Below, in pieces: positions 16,068 through 24,844 of a DNA stretch of 64,000 nt. The stretch's first letter is position 1; each line of letters starts with the position of its first letter. Position numbers and translations under genes: made by a program. Under the pieces are notes generated by a model. The model was given only the letters and a program-made list of their open reading frames with translations, was not told the origin of the DNA and ran no database searches. The DNA is from Oxalobacteraceae bacterium (GTDB lineage Bacteria > Pseudomonadota > Gammaproteobacteria > Burkholderiales > Burkholderiaceae_D), in assembly GCA_030698225.1 (NCBI GenBank), contig JAUYNR010000106.1, positions 1 to 64,000 on the forward strand. Reading direction: 5' to 3'.

Positions 16068-17143
16068 TGTCGGCGGATATGGTGCAGTTGCAGCAGGAAT
16101 ACCGGGACCCCGATCATCGCGGTCACCACGCCGACCGGCAATTGCTGCGGCGACAGCACGGTGCGCGCCAGCGTGTCGGCCAGCACCAGGAAAGTGCCGC
16201 CGACCAGCACCGCGGCCGGCATCAGCAGCCGGTGGTCCGGCCCCAACGCAAAACGGCACGCATGCGGCACGATCAGCCCGACGAAGCCGATGCTGCCGGC
16301 GCTGGTGACGGCGCTGGCGGTCAGCAGCGCCGAGCACAGGAACAAGCCTTTGCGCAGCGCACCGACCCGCACCCCGAGCGTGGCGGCGGCTTCCGCGTGC
16401 AGCGCCATCACATTGATAGAGCGTGCGATCCGTTGCGCGAACAGCAGGGCTCCAACCAGCACCAGCCACGGCAACCAGCGCACCTGGGTGCCGGACAGGT
16501 CGCCTATCATCCAGAACACCATGCCGCGCAGTCGGCTGTCGGGCGCGATCGACAGCATCAGCGTCACCAGCGCGCCGCAACCCGAAGCCAGGATCACGCC
16601 GGTCAGCAGCAACAGCGACGCGCCGCCCTCGGCCGCCAAGCCGCCGCGCAGGTCGCGCCGCGCCAGCAGATACAGCAGCACAGCCACCGTCACCGCGCCG
16701 CCGAACGCCGCCGCATCGATCGCCCAGGCCGACGCCATCAGCAGCATCGCCGCCAGCGCGCCGACCGCCGCCCCGCCGGACACGCCCAATATATACGGAT
16801 CGGCCAGCGGATTGCGCAGCAGGGCCTGCATCATTACGCCGGCCAGCGCCAGCGCGCCGCCGGTCACGAACGCCGACTGCGCGCGTCCCAGCCGCAATTC
16901 CAGCAGCGTCGCCGCCAGCGTGGTCGGCGCGCCCCACAGCAGCTCGCCCAGCGCCGCCGCCAGATCGGCCAGCGGCAGCACGACCGAACCGACGATGCCG
17001 GCCAGCAACAGCGCAGCCACCGCCAGCAGCGCCAGCGCGATCAGGATCGCGGCGCTGCGATGACGGCCGGCGAACGATGGGGCAGGGGGGGGATTAGCAG
17101 ACACTGTTGTCCTTCGGTTAATGTAACTGTTCATGCTGTTCAT
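16064..17143 (-). CDS. btuC: Corrinoid ABC transporter, permease
   Basis: About 359 residues with around ten membrane helices in the FecCD/BtuC pattern. Family segments include ALAGVMMQALLRNPLADPYILGVSGGA, GSIGFVGLIVPHACR and the C-terminal VGVVTAMIGVPVFL. The open frame runs upstream into a repeat (17158–17270) and would give an artefactual proline-rich leader, so I place the start at the ATG at 17143; another ATG lies at 17134. Its stop overlaps the btuD start. Confidence 0.9.
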   Translation of the reverse strand: MNSMNSYINRRTTVSANPPPAPSFAGRHRSAAILIALALLAVAALLLAGIVGSVVLPLADLAAALGELLWGAPTTLAATLLELRLGRAQSAFVTGGALALAGVMMQALLRNPLADPYILGVSGGAAVGALAAMLLMASAWAIDAAAFGGAVTVAVLLYLLARRDLRGGLAAEGGASLLLLTGVILASGCGALVTLMLSIAPDSRLRGMVFWMIGDLSGTQVRWLPWLVLVGALLFAQRIARSINVMALHAEAAATLGVRVGALRKGLFLCSALLTASAVTSAGSIGFVGLIVPHACRFALGPDHRLLMPAAVLVGGTFLVLADTLARTVLSPQQLPVGVVTAMIGVPVFLLQLHHIRRQ

Positions 17144-17157
17144 GCCGCTATGAATAC

Positions 17158-17270
17158 CCCCTCTCCCGCTGGCGGGAGAGGGATGGGGAGAGGGTGCACG
17201 CAATGACCGGGGTGGGCCAAATCAAAGCGCCCTCTCCCCCGACCCCTCTCCCACAAGTGTGAGAGGGGGG
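17158..17270. repeat. CCCTCTCCC-type palindromic intergenic repeat
   Basis: Two hairpins lie in tandem: CCTCTCCCGC / GCGGGAGAGG with a 2-nt loop at 17160–17181, and CCCTCTC / GAGAGGG with a CAC/GTG inner stem near 17245–17268. GGGGAGAGGG and CCCTCTCCCC between them can also pair, so the whole can fold as a cloverleaf. Elements of this style are common intergenic repeats in proteobacteria. It lies between hupE and btuC and could stall or trim the operon transcript. Confidence 0.75.
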
Positions 17271-17350
17271 CAATGCAACGGGTTGCTGGCTGCATAAGCA
17301 ACTACCGCTTGTATTTCCTGTGCTCTAAAAAACACAAGGTTGAGTAATAA

Positions 17351-17926
17351 TCAGGCCCCGGCCAGCATCCAGACACCGCCGGTGGCCACTGCGACGCCTG
17401 CGGCGCGCAGCCACAGCGCCTGCTTGACCGAGCCCTTGCCCAGCGCCAGACCGAGGCCGTGCAATGCGGCGGTCGATGCGATGAAGCCGATCGCGTACTG
17501 CGATGCGGAACCGAGCGCAGGCAGTTCCGCGCCATGCGCCGCGCCATGGAAAATCGCGAACAGCGCGACGATGGCGGCCGCAAACGCCGGCGTCACCCGC
17601 ACCGAAAACGCGATCAGCAGGCCCAGGATCAGCACCGAAGCGGCGATCCCGCCCTCGACCATCGGCAATCCGATGCCGGCCATGCCGGCAGCACCCGCGA
17701 CGGCCATCAGCGCGACGAAACTGGCCGGCACCAGCCATTTGGCGCGCCCGCCCAGTTGATAGGCCCAGACGCCGACCGCGACCATCGCCAGCACATGGTC
17801 AAGGCCGAACAACGGATGGGCGATGCCGGCCAGCAGGCCGCCGCCATGGCCCGGATGGGCATAGGCAACACCGCTAAAAGCGACGGACATCAGGGCGATA
17901 CACCAGCGGATGGATTTACTGTTCAT
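17351..17926 (-). CDS. hupE: HupE/UreJ-family metal permease, probably cobalt
   Basis: A 191-residue membrane protein with a cleavable-type N-terminus, the HPGHGGG start of the mature part, and the family motif HPLFGLDHVLAMVAVGVWA. Later helices carry FHGAAHGAE and STAALHGLGL histidines. HupE/UreJ proteins import nickel or cobalt. Placement inside the cob operon argues for cobalt to feed corrin synthesis; the metal is inferred. GAAGGAAG precedes the ATG. Confidence 0.88.
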   Translation of the reverse strand: MNSKSIRWCIALMSVAFSGVAYAHPGHGGGLLAGIAHPLFGLDHVLAMVAVGVWAYQLGGRAKWLVPASFVALMAVAGAAGMAGIGLPMVEGGIAASVLILGLLIAFSVRVTPAFAAAIVALFAIFHGAAHGAELPALGSASQYAIGFIASTAALHGLGLALGKGSVKQALWLRAAGVAVATGGVWMLAGA

Positions 17927-17981
17927 CAGACTTCCTTCAATAAAAAATAATAAAATTAATGGTGTTTTTTGCTGCAATTTT

Positions 17982-18632
17982 CTATTCTTCCGGTTCTGCC
18001 GGCCAGCCATTCTGGTACACCAGGTCGTCCAGATTCTGCCGTTCGGCCCAGCCCTCCAGCTCCAGCATCGGCTTCGGGTAGAACGCTTCCACATGGCCGA
18101 GGCACAAGATCGCGACCGGCTTGGCGCCGGCCGGCATGCCCAGCAACCGGCGCAACTGCTCCGGCTCGAACATCGAGACCCAGCCCATGCCGATGCCTTC
18201 GGCGCGCGCCGCCAGCCAGATGTTCTGGATCGCGCAGGCGACCGAGGCCAGGTCCATTTCCGGCAGCGTGCGGCGGCCGAACACATGCGCGTCGCGCCGG
18301 TCCATCAGCGCCACCACCAGCAGTTCGCCGCACTCGCGCATCCCTTCGACCTTGAGCCGCATGAATTCGTCTTCGCGCTCATGCAGCGCGTGGGCGGTGG
18401 CGACGCGCTCCTGCTCGACCTGCTGATGCAGCGCGCTGCGCAGCGCGGGATCGGTGATCCGGATGAATCGCCACGGCTGCATGAAGCCGACGCTGGGCGC
18501 CAGGTGCGCCGCGTGCAGCAGGCGCGCCAGCAATTCCGGATCGATCGGGTCGGGCACGAAATGGCGGATGTCGCGCCGTTCGGCAATGGTCTTGTAGACC
18601 GCTGCGATCTCTTCGTCGCTGTATCGGTTCAT
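17982..18632 (-). CDS. bluB: 5,6-dimethylbenzimidazole synthase (BluB), copy 2
   Basis: A 216-residue nitroreductase-fold BluB, close to the usual family length. It has ERRDIRHFVPDPI, the hallmark LAPSVGFMQPWRFI, and GMGWVSMFEP. I chose the ATG at 18632, 7 nt after the cobB stop; the longer open frame lies within cobB. It is clearly diverged from copy 1 at 6605. As part of the operon it would be co-expressed with lower-ligand assembly. Confidence 0.9.
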   Translation of the reverse strand: MNRYSDEEIAAVYKTIAERRDIRHFVPDPIDPELLARLLHAAHLAPSVGFMQPWRFIRITDPALRSALHQQVEQERVATAHALHEREDEFMRLKVEGMRECGELLVVALMDRRDAHVFGRRTLPEMDLASVACAIQNIWLAARAEGIGMGWVSMFEPEQLRRLLGMPAGAKPVAILCLGHVEAFYPKPMLELEGWAERQNLDDLVYQNGWPAEPEE

Positions 18633-18639
18633 GGCAGGC

Positions 18640-19950
18640 TCATGGCAAAAACAGCGCGGCGGCCGCGGCAGGGTTGGACGGGAAATAGCAGTGCAGATAG
18701 CTGGCCGACAGTCGGTGCGAGCGGAAAATGTTTTCACCGGGCGAGGTATTGTACAAACGCACGCCGGTGGCGGCCGGCGCCAGCGGCGACGCGACCAGCG
18801 AATGGTGAAAGGTATGGCTGCGCAGCACGCCGCCCGGCATCGGCGCCGATTGATAGCCGAGGCCGGTCAGGCGCGGCTGCATCACCGCATGGCCCGGCAG
18901 CAACCCAGCCATCGCGCCGCGCTGTCCGGACTTGTCGGTCAGCGCTTCGAGCAGGTACAGCATGCCGCCGCACTCCGCGTAAATCGGCTTGCCTGCGCTG
19001 AAATGGCGCTGCAGGTCTGCTTTCAGCGCGGTATTGTCCTGCAGTTGCAGCAGATGCAGTTCCGGATAGCCGCCCGGCAGGTACAGGCTGTCGACCTGCG
19101 GCAGCGCCTGGTCAAGCAGCGGCGAAAAGAACAGCAGCTCGGCTCCCAGCGCCCGCAGCAAATCCAGGTTGGCCGGATAGATGAAGGAGAACGCCGCATC
19201 GCGCGCAATCCCGATGCGCACCCCTGCCAGCAGCTGTTTTTGTTGTACCTGCAACGCATCGGCAGCGCCCGCGCTGAATGTGACTGCGGCCGGCAATGCG
19301 GCCAGGCCGGTCTGCGCAATCGCCGCGGCGGCCGCCGCCAGGCGCGCCTCGAGATCATCGACCTCTGCTGCCTGCACCAAGCCCATGTGCCGTTCCGGCA
19401 ACGCAAATTGTGCGGCGCGCGGCAGGCTGCCGAAATAATGCAGATCCGGCGGCATGCCCTGTTGGATCATTTCCGCATGGCGCACGCTGGCCACGCCGTT
19501 GGCCAGCACGCCGGCAAACGGCAGCCCGGGACGGAAATGCGCGAGCCCGTAGGCGATCGCGCCCATCGTTTGCGCGACACCCTTGGCATCGATCACCGCC
19601 AGCACCGGCACGCCCAGCAGCTCGGCCAGATCGGCGCAGCACGGCGTGCCGTCGAACAGGCCCATCACGCCTTCGATCAGGATCAGATCGGCGTCCAGCG
19701 CGGCTTCATGGACCAGGCGCCGGCATTCGGCCGCGCCGGCCAGCCACAGATCGAGCTGATACACGGGATGGCCGCTGGCGCGCTCCAAAATCATCGGGTC
19801 GAGAAAATCCGGCCCGGCCTTGAACACCCTGACTGTGCGCCCCTGATCCGCATGAAAACGCGCCAGCGCCGCGGTCACGGTGGTTTTTCCATGATTGGAC
19901 GCGGGCGCGCTGATGAACAGCGCGGGGCAGCTGCGCAGGTCTGGCGTCAT
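18640..19950 (-). CDS. cobB: Cobyrinic acid a,c-diamide synthase
   Basis: A 436-residue enzyme that amidates the a and c carboxylates of (hydrogeno)cobyrinic acid with glutamine. N-terminal P-loop domain: APASNHGKTTVTAAL near residue 16, and KAGPDFLDP. C-terminal glutaminase domain: the nucleophile cysteine in YAECGGMLYLLEAL and the late SYLHCYF block. ATG at 19950 follows the cobO stop by 2 nt; a TTG at 19956 is an alternative. It is also called CbiA. Confidence 0.94.
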   Translation of the reverse strand: MTPDLRSCPALFISAPASNHGKTTVTAALARFHADQGRTVRVFKAGPDFLDPMILERASGHPVYQLDLWLAGAAECRRLVHEAALDADLILIEGVMGLFDGTPCCADLAELLGVPVLAVIDAKGVAQTMGAIAYGLAHFRPGLPFAGVLANGVASVRHAEMIQQGMPPDLHYFGSLPRAAQFALPERHMGLVQAAEVDDLEARLAAAAAAIAQTGLAALPAAVTFSAGAADALQVQQKQLLAGVRIGIARDAAFSFIYPANLDLLRALGAELLFFSPLLDQALPQVDSLYLPGGYPELHLLQLQDNTALKADLQRHFSAGKPIYAECGGMLYLLEALTDKSGQRGAMAGLLPGHAVMQPRLTGLGYQSAPMPGGVLRSHTFHHSLVASPLAPAATGVRLYNTSPGENIFRSHRLSASYLHCYFPSNPAAAAALFLP

Positions 19951-19952
19951 GT

Positions 19953-20555
19953 TCAAAACTCGACGCCTTTTTGCGCCTTGATGCCCTGGGTTTGGTACGG
20001 GTGCTTGAGCGGGCGGATCTCGCTGACCAGGTCGGCCAGTTCGATCAGCTGTTCCGGCGCATGGCGGCCGGTGACCACGATGTGCAGCATCTGGCGCCGC
20101 TGGGCGAACACATCGAGCACTTCGGGCAGATCCAGGTATTGGTACTTGAGCACGATATTGAGCTCATCGAGTATCACCATGTCGTAGCTCGGATCGTTGA
20201 TCATCCTGACTGCTTCGGCCCAGCCGCGGGCCGCGGTTTCGATGTCGGCGTTGCGGTCCTGGGTGTTCCAGGTATAGCCGGCGCCGACCACGTGGAAGTC
20301 GCAATGTGGATTGCTGCCCAGCACTTCGCGCTCCGCGCTGTGCAGCGCGCCCTTGATGAACTGCACCACGCCCAGCTTCATCTTGTGGCCGAGTATGCGC
20401 ATGCCCATGCCGAAGGCGGCGGTGGACTTGCCCTTGCCGGTGCCGGTGTAGACCATCAGCAAGCCTTTTTCCAGTTGCGCAGCGGCCTTCTTTTTTTCGA
20501 AGCCTTCCTTATGGCGCTCGGTCATCCGCTTGTGGGCGGCGGTATCGGTTTTCAT
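19953..20555 (-). CDS. cobO: Corrinoid adenosyltransferase (CobO/BtuR type)
   Basis: A 200-residue enzyme that transfers adenosyl from ATP to Co(I) of corrinoids. P-loop GTGKGKST at residues 38–45. The family motifs GVVQFIKG, AGYTWNTQD and ILDELNIVLKYQYLD are all present. Six bases separate it from cobW. It is the first adenosylation step and also supports salvage. Confidence 0.95.
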   Translation of the reverse strand: MKTDTAAHKRMTERHKEGFEKKKAAAQLEKGLLMVYTGTGKGKSTAAFGMGMRILGHKMKLGVVQFIKGALHSAEREVLGSNPHCDFHVVGAGYTWNTQDRNADIETAARGWAEAVRMINDPSYDMVILDELNIVLKYQYLDLPEVLDVFAQRRQMLHIVVTGRHAPEQLIELADLVSEIRPLKHPYQTQGIKAQKGVEF

Positions 20556-20560
20556 TGAAA

Positions 20561-21691
20561 TTACCTCCAGGTGGTGCCGCTATGTTCGGATAAAAGCGCG
20601 GCGATGTTGGCGCGGCTAGCGTGGTAACCGATGAAGACCAGTTCCGATTTGTGCGGTGCCGGCTTGGCCGCATCGGCGCTGATGACCAGCCGCGAGCGCA
20701 CCGCCTGCACCAGCACCGTATTGGCGCTGTCTTCGCTGCGGATGAAGCCCTTGATGCGCAGCAACGGTTCCTGCTGCGCGGCTGCCAGCAGCGCCGCTTT
20801 CAGTTTTTCGGTCTGCTGCGGCGCGCTGCTGCGCAGCGTAAACGACAACCAGCCCGGGTCCTGCTCATGAAAGTGCTTGTGCGTCGCCAGCCCGTGCGTA
20901 TGCGCGCTCATGCCGGAATGGGCGTGACCGTTCAGGCGATTCTGGCTGGCCAACACCGACGATTCTGCGCCCGGCATCGAGGCGACCGGCGTATAAGTTT
21001 GGTGCGCGACCAGCGTCGGCTGGTGCAGCCGCAGCCCGAGCGCCAGCCGGATATCGAGTCGCGCGTTGTATGCGAGCTCCAGGAAGCGCACGTTCGGCGC
21101 GCGTTGCCGCACCCGGGTCTCGGCCAGCAGCAAGGCCGCTTCGTCCAGCGCGTCGATCTTGTTGAGCACCACCACATCGGCAAATTCGAGCTGCTGGTCG
21201 AACAGGCTGGAGATCGAATTGGCGACTGCGGAATTGGCGTCGGCGGAATTGGCATCGGCGCTGCGCTCGAACTGATCCGACAGCAGCAGCGGCGTATCGA
21301 CCACCGCCAGCGTCGCATCCAGAATGAAGTCACCGGCCAGTTCAGGCCCCTGCAGCAGTTCCATGATCGCGGTCGGCAGCGCCAGCCCGGAGGTTTCGAT
21401 CAGCACATGGTCGACATTCGCACGTCGCTCGGCGATTGCGCGCATGGTCGGGATGAACAGCTCGTCGTCGCCATATGCAATCAGTCCGTACGGAAAATCA
21501 TGGATCCGGATCTGCTCGTGACCGTCCGCGCTGGCGCGGATCAGCGCGCCGTCGATCGACACTTCGCCGAACTCGTTGATCAGTAGCGCCAGCCGGCGGC
21601 TTTGCCGGCTTTTGATCAGGCTGGAAAGCAAGGTGGTCTTGCCGGAGCCGAGGAAGCCGGTCACGATGGTCACCGGGATGAGCTGATTCAT
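20561..21691 (-). CDS. cobW: CobW-like G3E GTPase lacking the CxCC motif
   Basis: A 376-residue G3E GTPase of the COG0523 family, thought to be a metallochaperone for cobalt chelation. Walker A GFLGSGKTT, LINEFGEVSIDGALI, ETSGLALP and the NKID specificity motif are intact. In place of the family's conserved CxCC metal site, the aligned region reads DFPYGLIAYGDDELFIPTM with no cysteine. A histidine-rich loop (HAHSGMSAHTHGLATHKHFH) and a short Ser-Ala-Asp-Ala-Asn repeat lie further on. The C-terminal CobW_C domain is present. Its start overlaps the cobJ-cbiJ stop. Confidence 0.9.
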   Translation of the reverse strand: MNQLIPVTIVTGFLGSGKTTLLSSLIKSRQSRRLALLINEFGEVSIDGALIRASADGHEQIRIHDFPYGLIAYGDDELFIPTMRAIAERRANVDHVLIETSGLALPTAIMELLQGPELAGDFILDATLAVVDTPLLLSDQFERSADANSADANSAVANSISSLFDQQLEFADVVVLNKIDALDEAALLLAETRVRQRAPNVRFLELAYNARLDIRLALGLRLHQPTLVAHQTYTPVASMPGAESSVLASQNRLNGHAHSGMSAHTHGLATHKHFHEQDPGWLSFTLRSSAPQQTEKLKAALLAAAQQEPLLRIKGFIRSEDSANTVLVQAVRSRLVISADAAKPAPHKSELVFIGYHASRANIAALLSEHSGTTWR

Positions 21692-23238
21692 TTCCGGATA
21701 TCCCATGCTGCCAGTTGCTGCAACACCGCAGCGAAGCTTGACGTGGCCAGCGGATACGCCAGCTGCGGCCGTTTGATCACCAGCAGCGGGATATCCAGCG
21801 CCTGCGCCGCCGCCACTTTGGCCTGATAGCCGCCGGCATCGCCGGAATCCTTGGTGACCACGCAATCGATGTTCCAGTCCTGCCACAGCGCGCTATTGAA
21901 TGCCTGCGAGAACGGCCCCTGCATCGCGCAGATGTGGCTGCGCGGCACGCCGGAATCGATCGCGCGCTGGATGAATTCCGGCTCCGGCGTGACTCGCACA
22001 AACCACTCGCGCCCGGCCGCGCCCGGCGCCTGCAGGAAGGTCGCCAGATCCTTGGAGCCGGTGGTCAGGAAAATCCGCTTGCCGACCGCAATCGCGTGCC
22101 GGGCCGCCTGCTCGACGCTGTCGAACAGCTCGCCGCAATCGGCTGCTATCGTACTGGGTCGCTCGTAACGCAGATACGGAATCCCCAGTGCCTTCGACAG
22201 GCCGATCAATTGCTCCGACATCTGGTTCGCATACGGGTGGGTCGCATCCAGCAACACGCTGGCCTTGGCGCGGGTCAGCGCCTGCTTGCGCGCCTCGACG
22301 CCCTGCCGTCCGGCCCAGACCGTCACGCCCGGACAATGTTCGAGCGCCACTTCCGCACCGTATTCGGTGGCGGCAGACACCACCACCGGATAACCCTGTC
22401 CGGCCAGTTCGCTGGCCAGCGCATTGCCGTCGCTGGTGCCGGAAAACACCCATGCCGCATGTTCCGGCATCGCCTTGTCTTCCACCGTCTGCTTGGCCGG
22501 AGAAGCCCAGTCGTTGTAGCCGCGCGGGGTGAAAATCCAGTCGCGCTTGCGCTCGGTAAAGCGGTTGCCGATCACGATGGTGGTCAGCATGTCGAACTTC
22601 AGCGTCAGCAATTCGTCCAGCCGGTGGATGCTGACCTGCTGGTCGGGCCGATACGCATTACGGACCACGCCGCACAGCGTTTGCGGGGCCTTGGCTTCGA
22701 GCATGATGTTCAGGATGCGGTACACGCCTTCCTGGCGGCCGGCGCTCTGCACGTTATAGAACACGCAAGCCAGATCGGCCTGCGCAATATGCCGCGCGCG
22801 GTTTTCGATCCAGTCCCACGGGCACAGCAGGTCGGACAGGCTGAGAGTCGCGAAGTCATGCGACAGCGGCGAGCCCAGCAGCGATGCGCAGGCGTTGGCC
22901 GAGGTAATGCCCGGCACCACGTTGACCGCGAAGGTATCGTCTTCGCGGATTTCCTCGAAAGCCAGCGCTGCCATCGCATAAATGCCGATGTCGCCGCTGG
23001 AAACCAAGGCGACTTTGGCGCCGCTGCGGGCTTTCTCGATCGCCAGCAATGCGCGTTCGCGCTCCTGCGTCAGCGGCGGCGTGTGGATTTCCTTGCCGGC
23101 CAGCCAGGGTGCGATCCAGCGCAAATACAGCTCGTAGCCGACGATCACTTCGCTGTCGCGCAATGCGGCTTCGGCACGCGGCACGACCATGTCGGCAAAT
23201 CCCGGCCCGACTGACACCAGATTCAGTACTCCACTCAT
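21688..23238 (-). CDS. cobJ-cbiJ: Fusion: precorrin-3B C17-methyltransferase + precorrin-6A reductase
   Basis: A 516-residue two-domain protein. Residues 1 to about 245 are a SAM-dependent tetrapyrrole methylase of the CobJ/CbiH family (NLVSVGPGFADMVVPRA, VVPGITSANACASLLGSPLSHDF). Residues about 257 to 516 are a CobK/CbiJ reductase (VFSGTSDGNALASEL, DATHPYANQMSEQ, VTKDSGDAGGYQAKV). The two catalyse non-consecutive steps of corrin ring building: C17 methylation with ring contraction, and later NAD(P)H reduction. A short linker with no extra domain joins them. ATGA overlaps exist at both ends. Confidence 0.93.
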   Translation of the reverse strand: MSGVLNLVSVGPGFADMVVPRAEAALRDSEVIVGYELYLRWIAPWLAGKEIHTPPLTQERERALLAIEKARSGAKVALVSSGDIGIYAMAALAFEEIREDDTFAVNVVPGITSANACASLLGSPLSHDFATLSLSDLLCPWDWIENRARHIAQADLACVFYNVQSAGRQEGVYRILNIMLEAKAPQTLCGVVRNAYRPDQQVSIHRLDELLTLKFDMLTTIVIGNRFTERKRDWIFTPRGYNDWASPAKQTVEDKAMPEHAAWVFSGTSDGNALASELAGQGYPVVVSAATEYGAEVALEHCPGVTVWAGRQGVEARKQALTRAKASVLLDATHPYANQMSEQLIGLSKALGIPYLRYERPSTIAADCGELFDSVEQAARHAIAVGKRIFLTTGSKDLATFLQAPGAAGREWFVRVTPEPEFIQRAIDSGVPRSHICAMQGPFSQAFNSALWQDWNIDCVVTKDSGDAGGYQAKVAAAQALDIPLLVIKRPQLAYPLATSSFAAVLQQLAAWDIRK

Positions 23239-24029
23239 AATCCTAAATTCCAATTCATATCCTGCACCACTGCCACGGCCACGCCGTCCAAAGTCGTTTT
23301 CGGCACCAGCAAACTGCCGCGCCCGCTGGCAATCAGCGCGCACGGCTCGCATACCCCATCAACGCCCACATTTTGCTGCACCCATGCCGAAGGTTGCGTC
23401 GTCCACGGCCGCGCCGCTACGGTTGCGCGTGCAATCACGCGCAACGGCAAGCCATGCCGCTCGCAGAAGTCGAGCAATCCCGGCTCCTGCGCCTTCAGAT
23501 CGATGGTCGCGATCTCGCGGATTTCGCTGATAGAGCGATCGCCCAACGCCTTGCATACCGCCGCTTCGATCCGTTCTGCCGGCACGCCTTTGCGGCAACC
23601 GATCCCGACCACCAGCGGCTTTCGCGCCTCGGTCGCGGTGGTCACCACCGGCACCGCACCGACCGCATTGGCGACCCGATACGCGAGACGGTTGGCGCCG
23701 CCTTCGTGCCCGGCCAGCAGCGACACCGCAAAACGCCCGGCTTCATCCAGCACCACCAGCGCCGGATCGCTGTGCTTGTCCAGCGCCAGCCCATCGAGAA
23801 AACGTACCGCGATGCCGCTGGCCCCCAGCATCAGCCACTGCCCATGTTGGCGGTAGGCGGCGGCGAACTGCAGCTTCTGGGCCACATCGGGATTGAGCCA
23901 GGGGCGATAGATTGTGCCGCCGAGTCGCGCCTGCAGCGCCAGCGCCAGCGCTTCGCCTTCTGCGCGCACCAGCCAGATGCCGAGCGAGATATTGAGTGGC
24001 CCGTCAGCAGCAACATTCATAACAGTCAC
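23235..24029 (-). CDS. cbiG: Cobalamin biosynthesis protein CbiG (short form, CobE-like C-terminus)
   Basis: A 264-residue protein. The first 140 residues are the CbiG_N domain, with the signature LAGHEGGANRLAYRVANAVGA followed by PVVTTATEA. The remainder is the CobE/CbiG_C domain, beginning KPLVVGIGCRKGVPAERI. The usual middle domain of full-length CbiG (about 350 residues) seems missing. CbiG opens the delta-lactone of cobalt-precorrin-5A in the oxygen-independent route. The GTG at 24029 overlaps the cobM stop; an ATG at 24020 is an alternative. Confidence 0.88.
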   Translation of the reverse strand: MTVMNVAADGPLNISLGIWLVRAEGEALALALQARLGGTIYRPWLNPDVAQKLQFAAAYRQHGQWLMLGASGIAVRFLDGLALDKHSDPALVVLDEAGRFAVSLLAGHEGGANRLAYRVANAVGAVPVVTTATEARKPLVVGIGCRKGVPAERIEAAVCKALGDRSISEIREIATIDLKAQEPGLLDFCERHGLPLRVIARATVAARPWTTQPSAWVQQNVGVDGVCEPCALIASGRGSLLVPKTTLDGVAVAVVQDMNWNLGL

Positions 24030-24844
24030 GCAACGGCCTTTTCAGGCTGCTCTGTGGTTTCGGCCTTGACGGCTTTCGACCTGGGCTTTTTCACTGCACG
24101 GAACAGATGCTTGAAATCCTTCGAATACAGGCTCGACTCGACCTGCGCGCCGGTGCCCAGCGCCGCGCCGACCAGCATCATCGTGGTCAGATTCCATTCA
24201 CCGCGCTTGGTCTCTTTCAAAATCGTGCCCAGCGTGCCCTGATAGATGCGCTGTTCCGGCCAGCTGGCGCGGTACACCAAGGTCACCGGCGTATCGTCCG
24301 GATAGTGCAGGCGCAGATCGGTGACGATCTTCTTCAGGTGCGGTCCCGACAGGAAGATGCACATGGTGGCGCGATGCTCGGCCCATCTGGCAATCGATTC
24401 CATTTCCGGCACCGCTGACGCCCGCCCGGAAACACGGGTCAGGATCACGCTCTGCGACACTTCGGGTTTGGTCAGCTCGGACTTGATGGCGGCTGCCGCT
24501 GCGGAAAACGACGACACGCCGGGCACCACTTCATATTCGATGCCGAGCGCATCGAGCCGGCGCATCTGCTCGGCGGTCGCGCCGTAGATCGCCGGGTCGC
24601 CTGAATGCAGGCGCGCCACATCGCTGCCGGCCGCCTGCGCACGCACGTAGCAAGCTTCCTGCTGTTCCAGGTTGAGTTCGGCGGTATCTATCAGCTCGGT
24701 CTCCGGACGGCAATGCTGCAGCATCTCTTTCGGCACCAGAGAACCTGCGTACAGCACCATAGGCACTTGCCCCAGCACCTTCGCGCCGCGCAACGTGATC
24801 AGATCGGATGCGCCGGGACCGGCGCCGATGAAATAAACTTTCAT
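24026..24844 (-). CDS. cobM: Precorrin-4 C11-methyltransferase
   Basis: A 272-residue SAM-dependent methylase (CobM/CbiF). Seen: KVYFIGAGPGASDLITLRG, LHSGDPAIYGATAEQM, VVPGVSSFSAAAAAI and ILTRVSGRASAVPE. The ATG at 24844 overlaps the cobI stop. The last 35 residues are a Lys/Glu-rich tail that goes beyond the usual domain end. It methylates C11 after the CobJ step. Confidence 0.94.
   Translation of the reverse strand: MKVYFIGAGPGASDLITLRGAKVLGQVPMVLYAGSLVPKEMLQHCRPETELIDTAELNLEQQEACYVRAQAAGSDVARLHSGDPAIYGATAEQMRRLDALGIEYEVVPGVSSFSAAAAAIKSELTKPEVSQSVILTRVSGRASAVPEMESIARWAEHRATMCIFLSGPHLKKIVTDLRLHYPDDTPVTLVYRASWPEQRIYQGTLGTILKETKRGEWNLTTMMLVGAALGTGAQVESSLYSKDFKHLFRAVKKPRSKAVKAETTEQPEKAVA

Noticed and set aside
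15294-16937. A 547-residue protein extending upstream of btuD
   Set aside because: The N-terminal part is an out-of-frame shadow of btuC; the ABC ATPase proper begins at the ATG at 16067.
16064-17203. Longer BtuC starting at 17203
   Set aside because: The extra 20 residues are encoded by the palindromic intergenic repeat and do not resemble a BtuC N-terminus.
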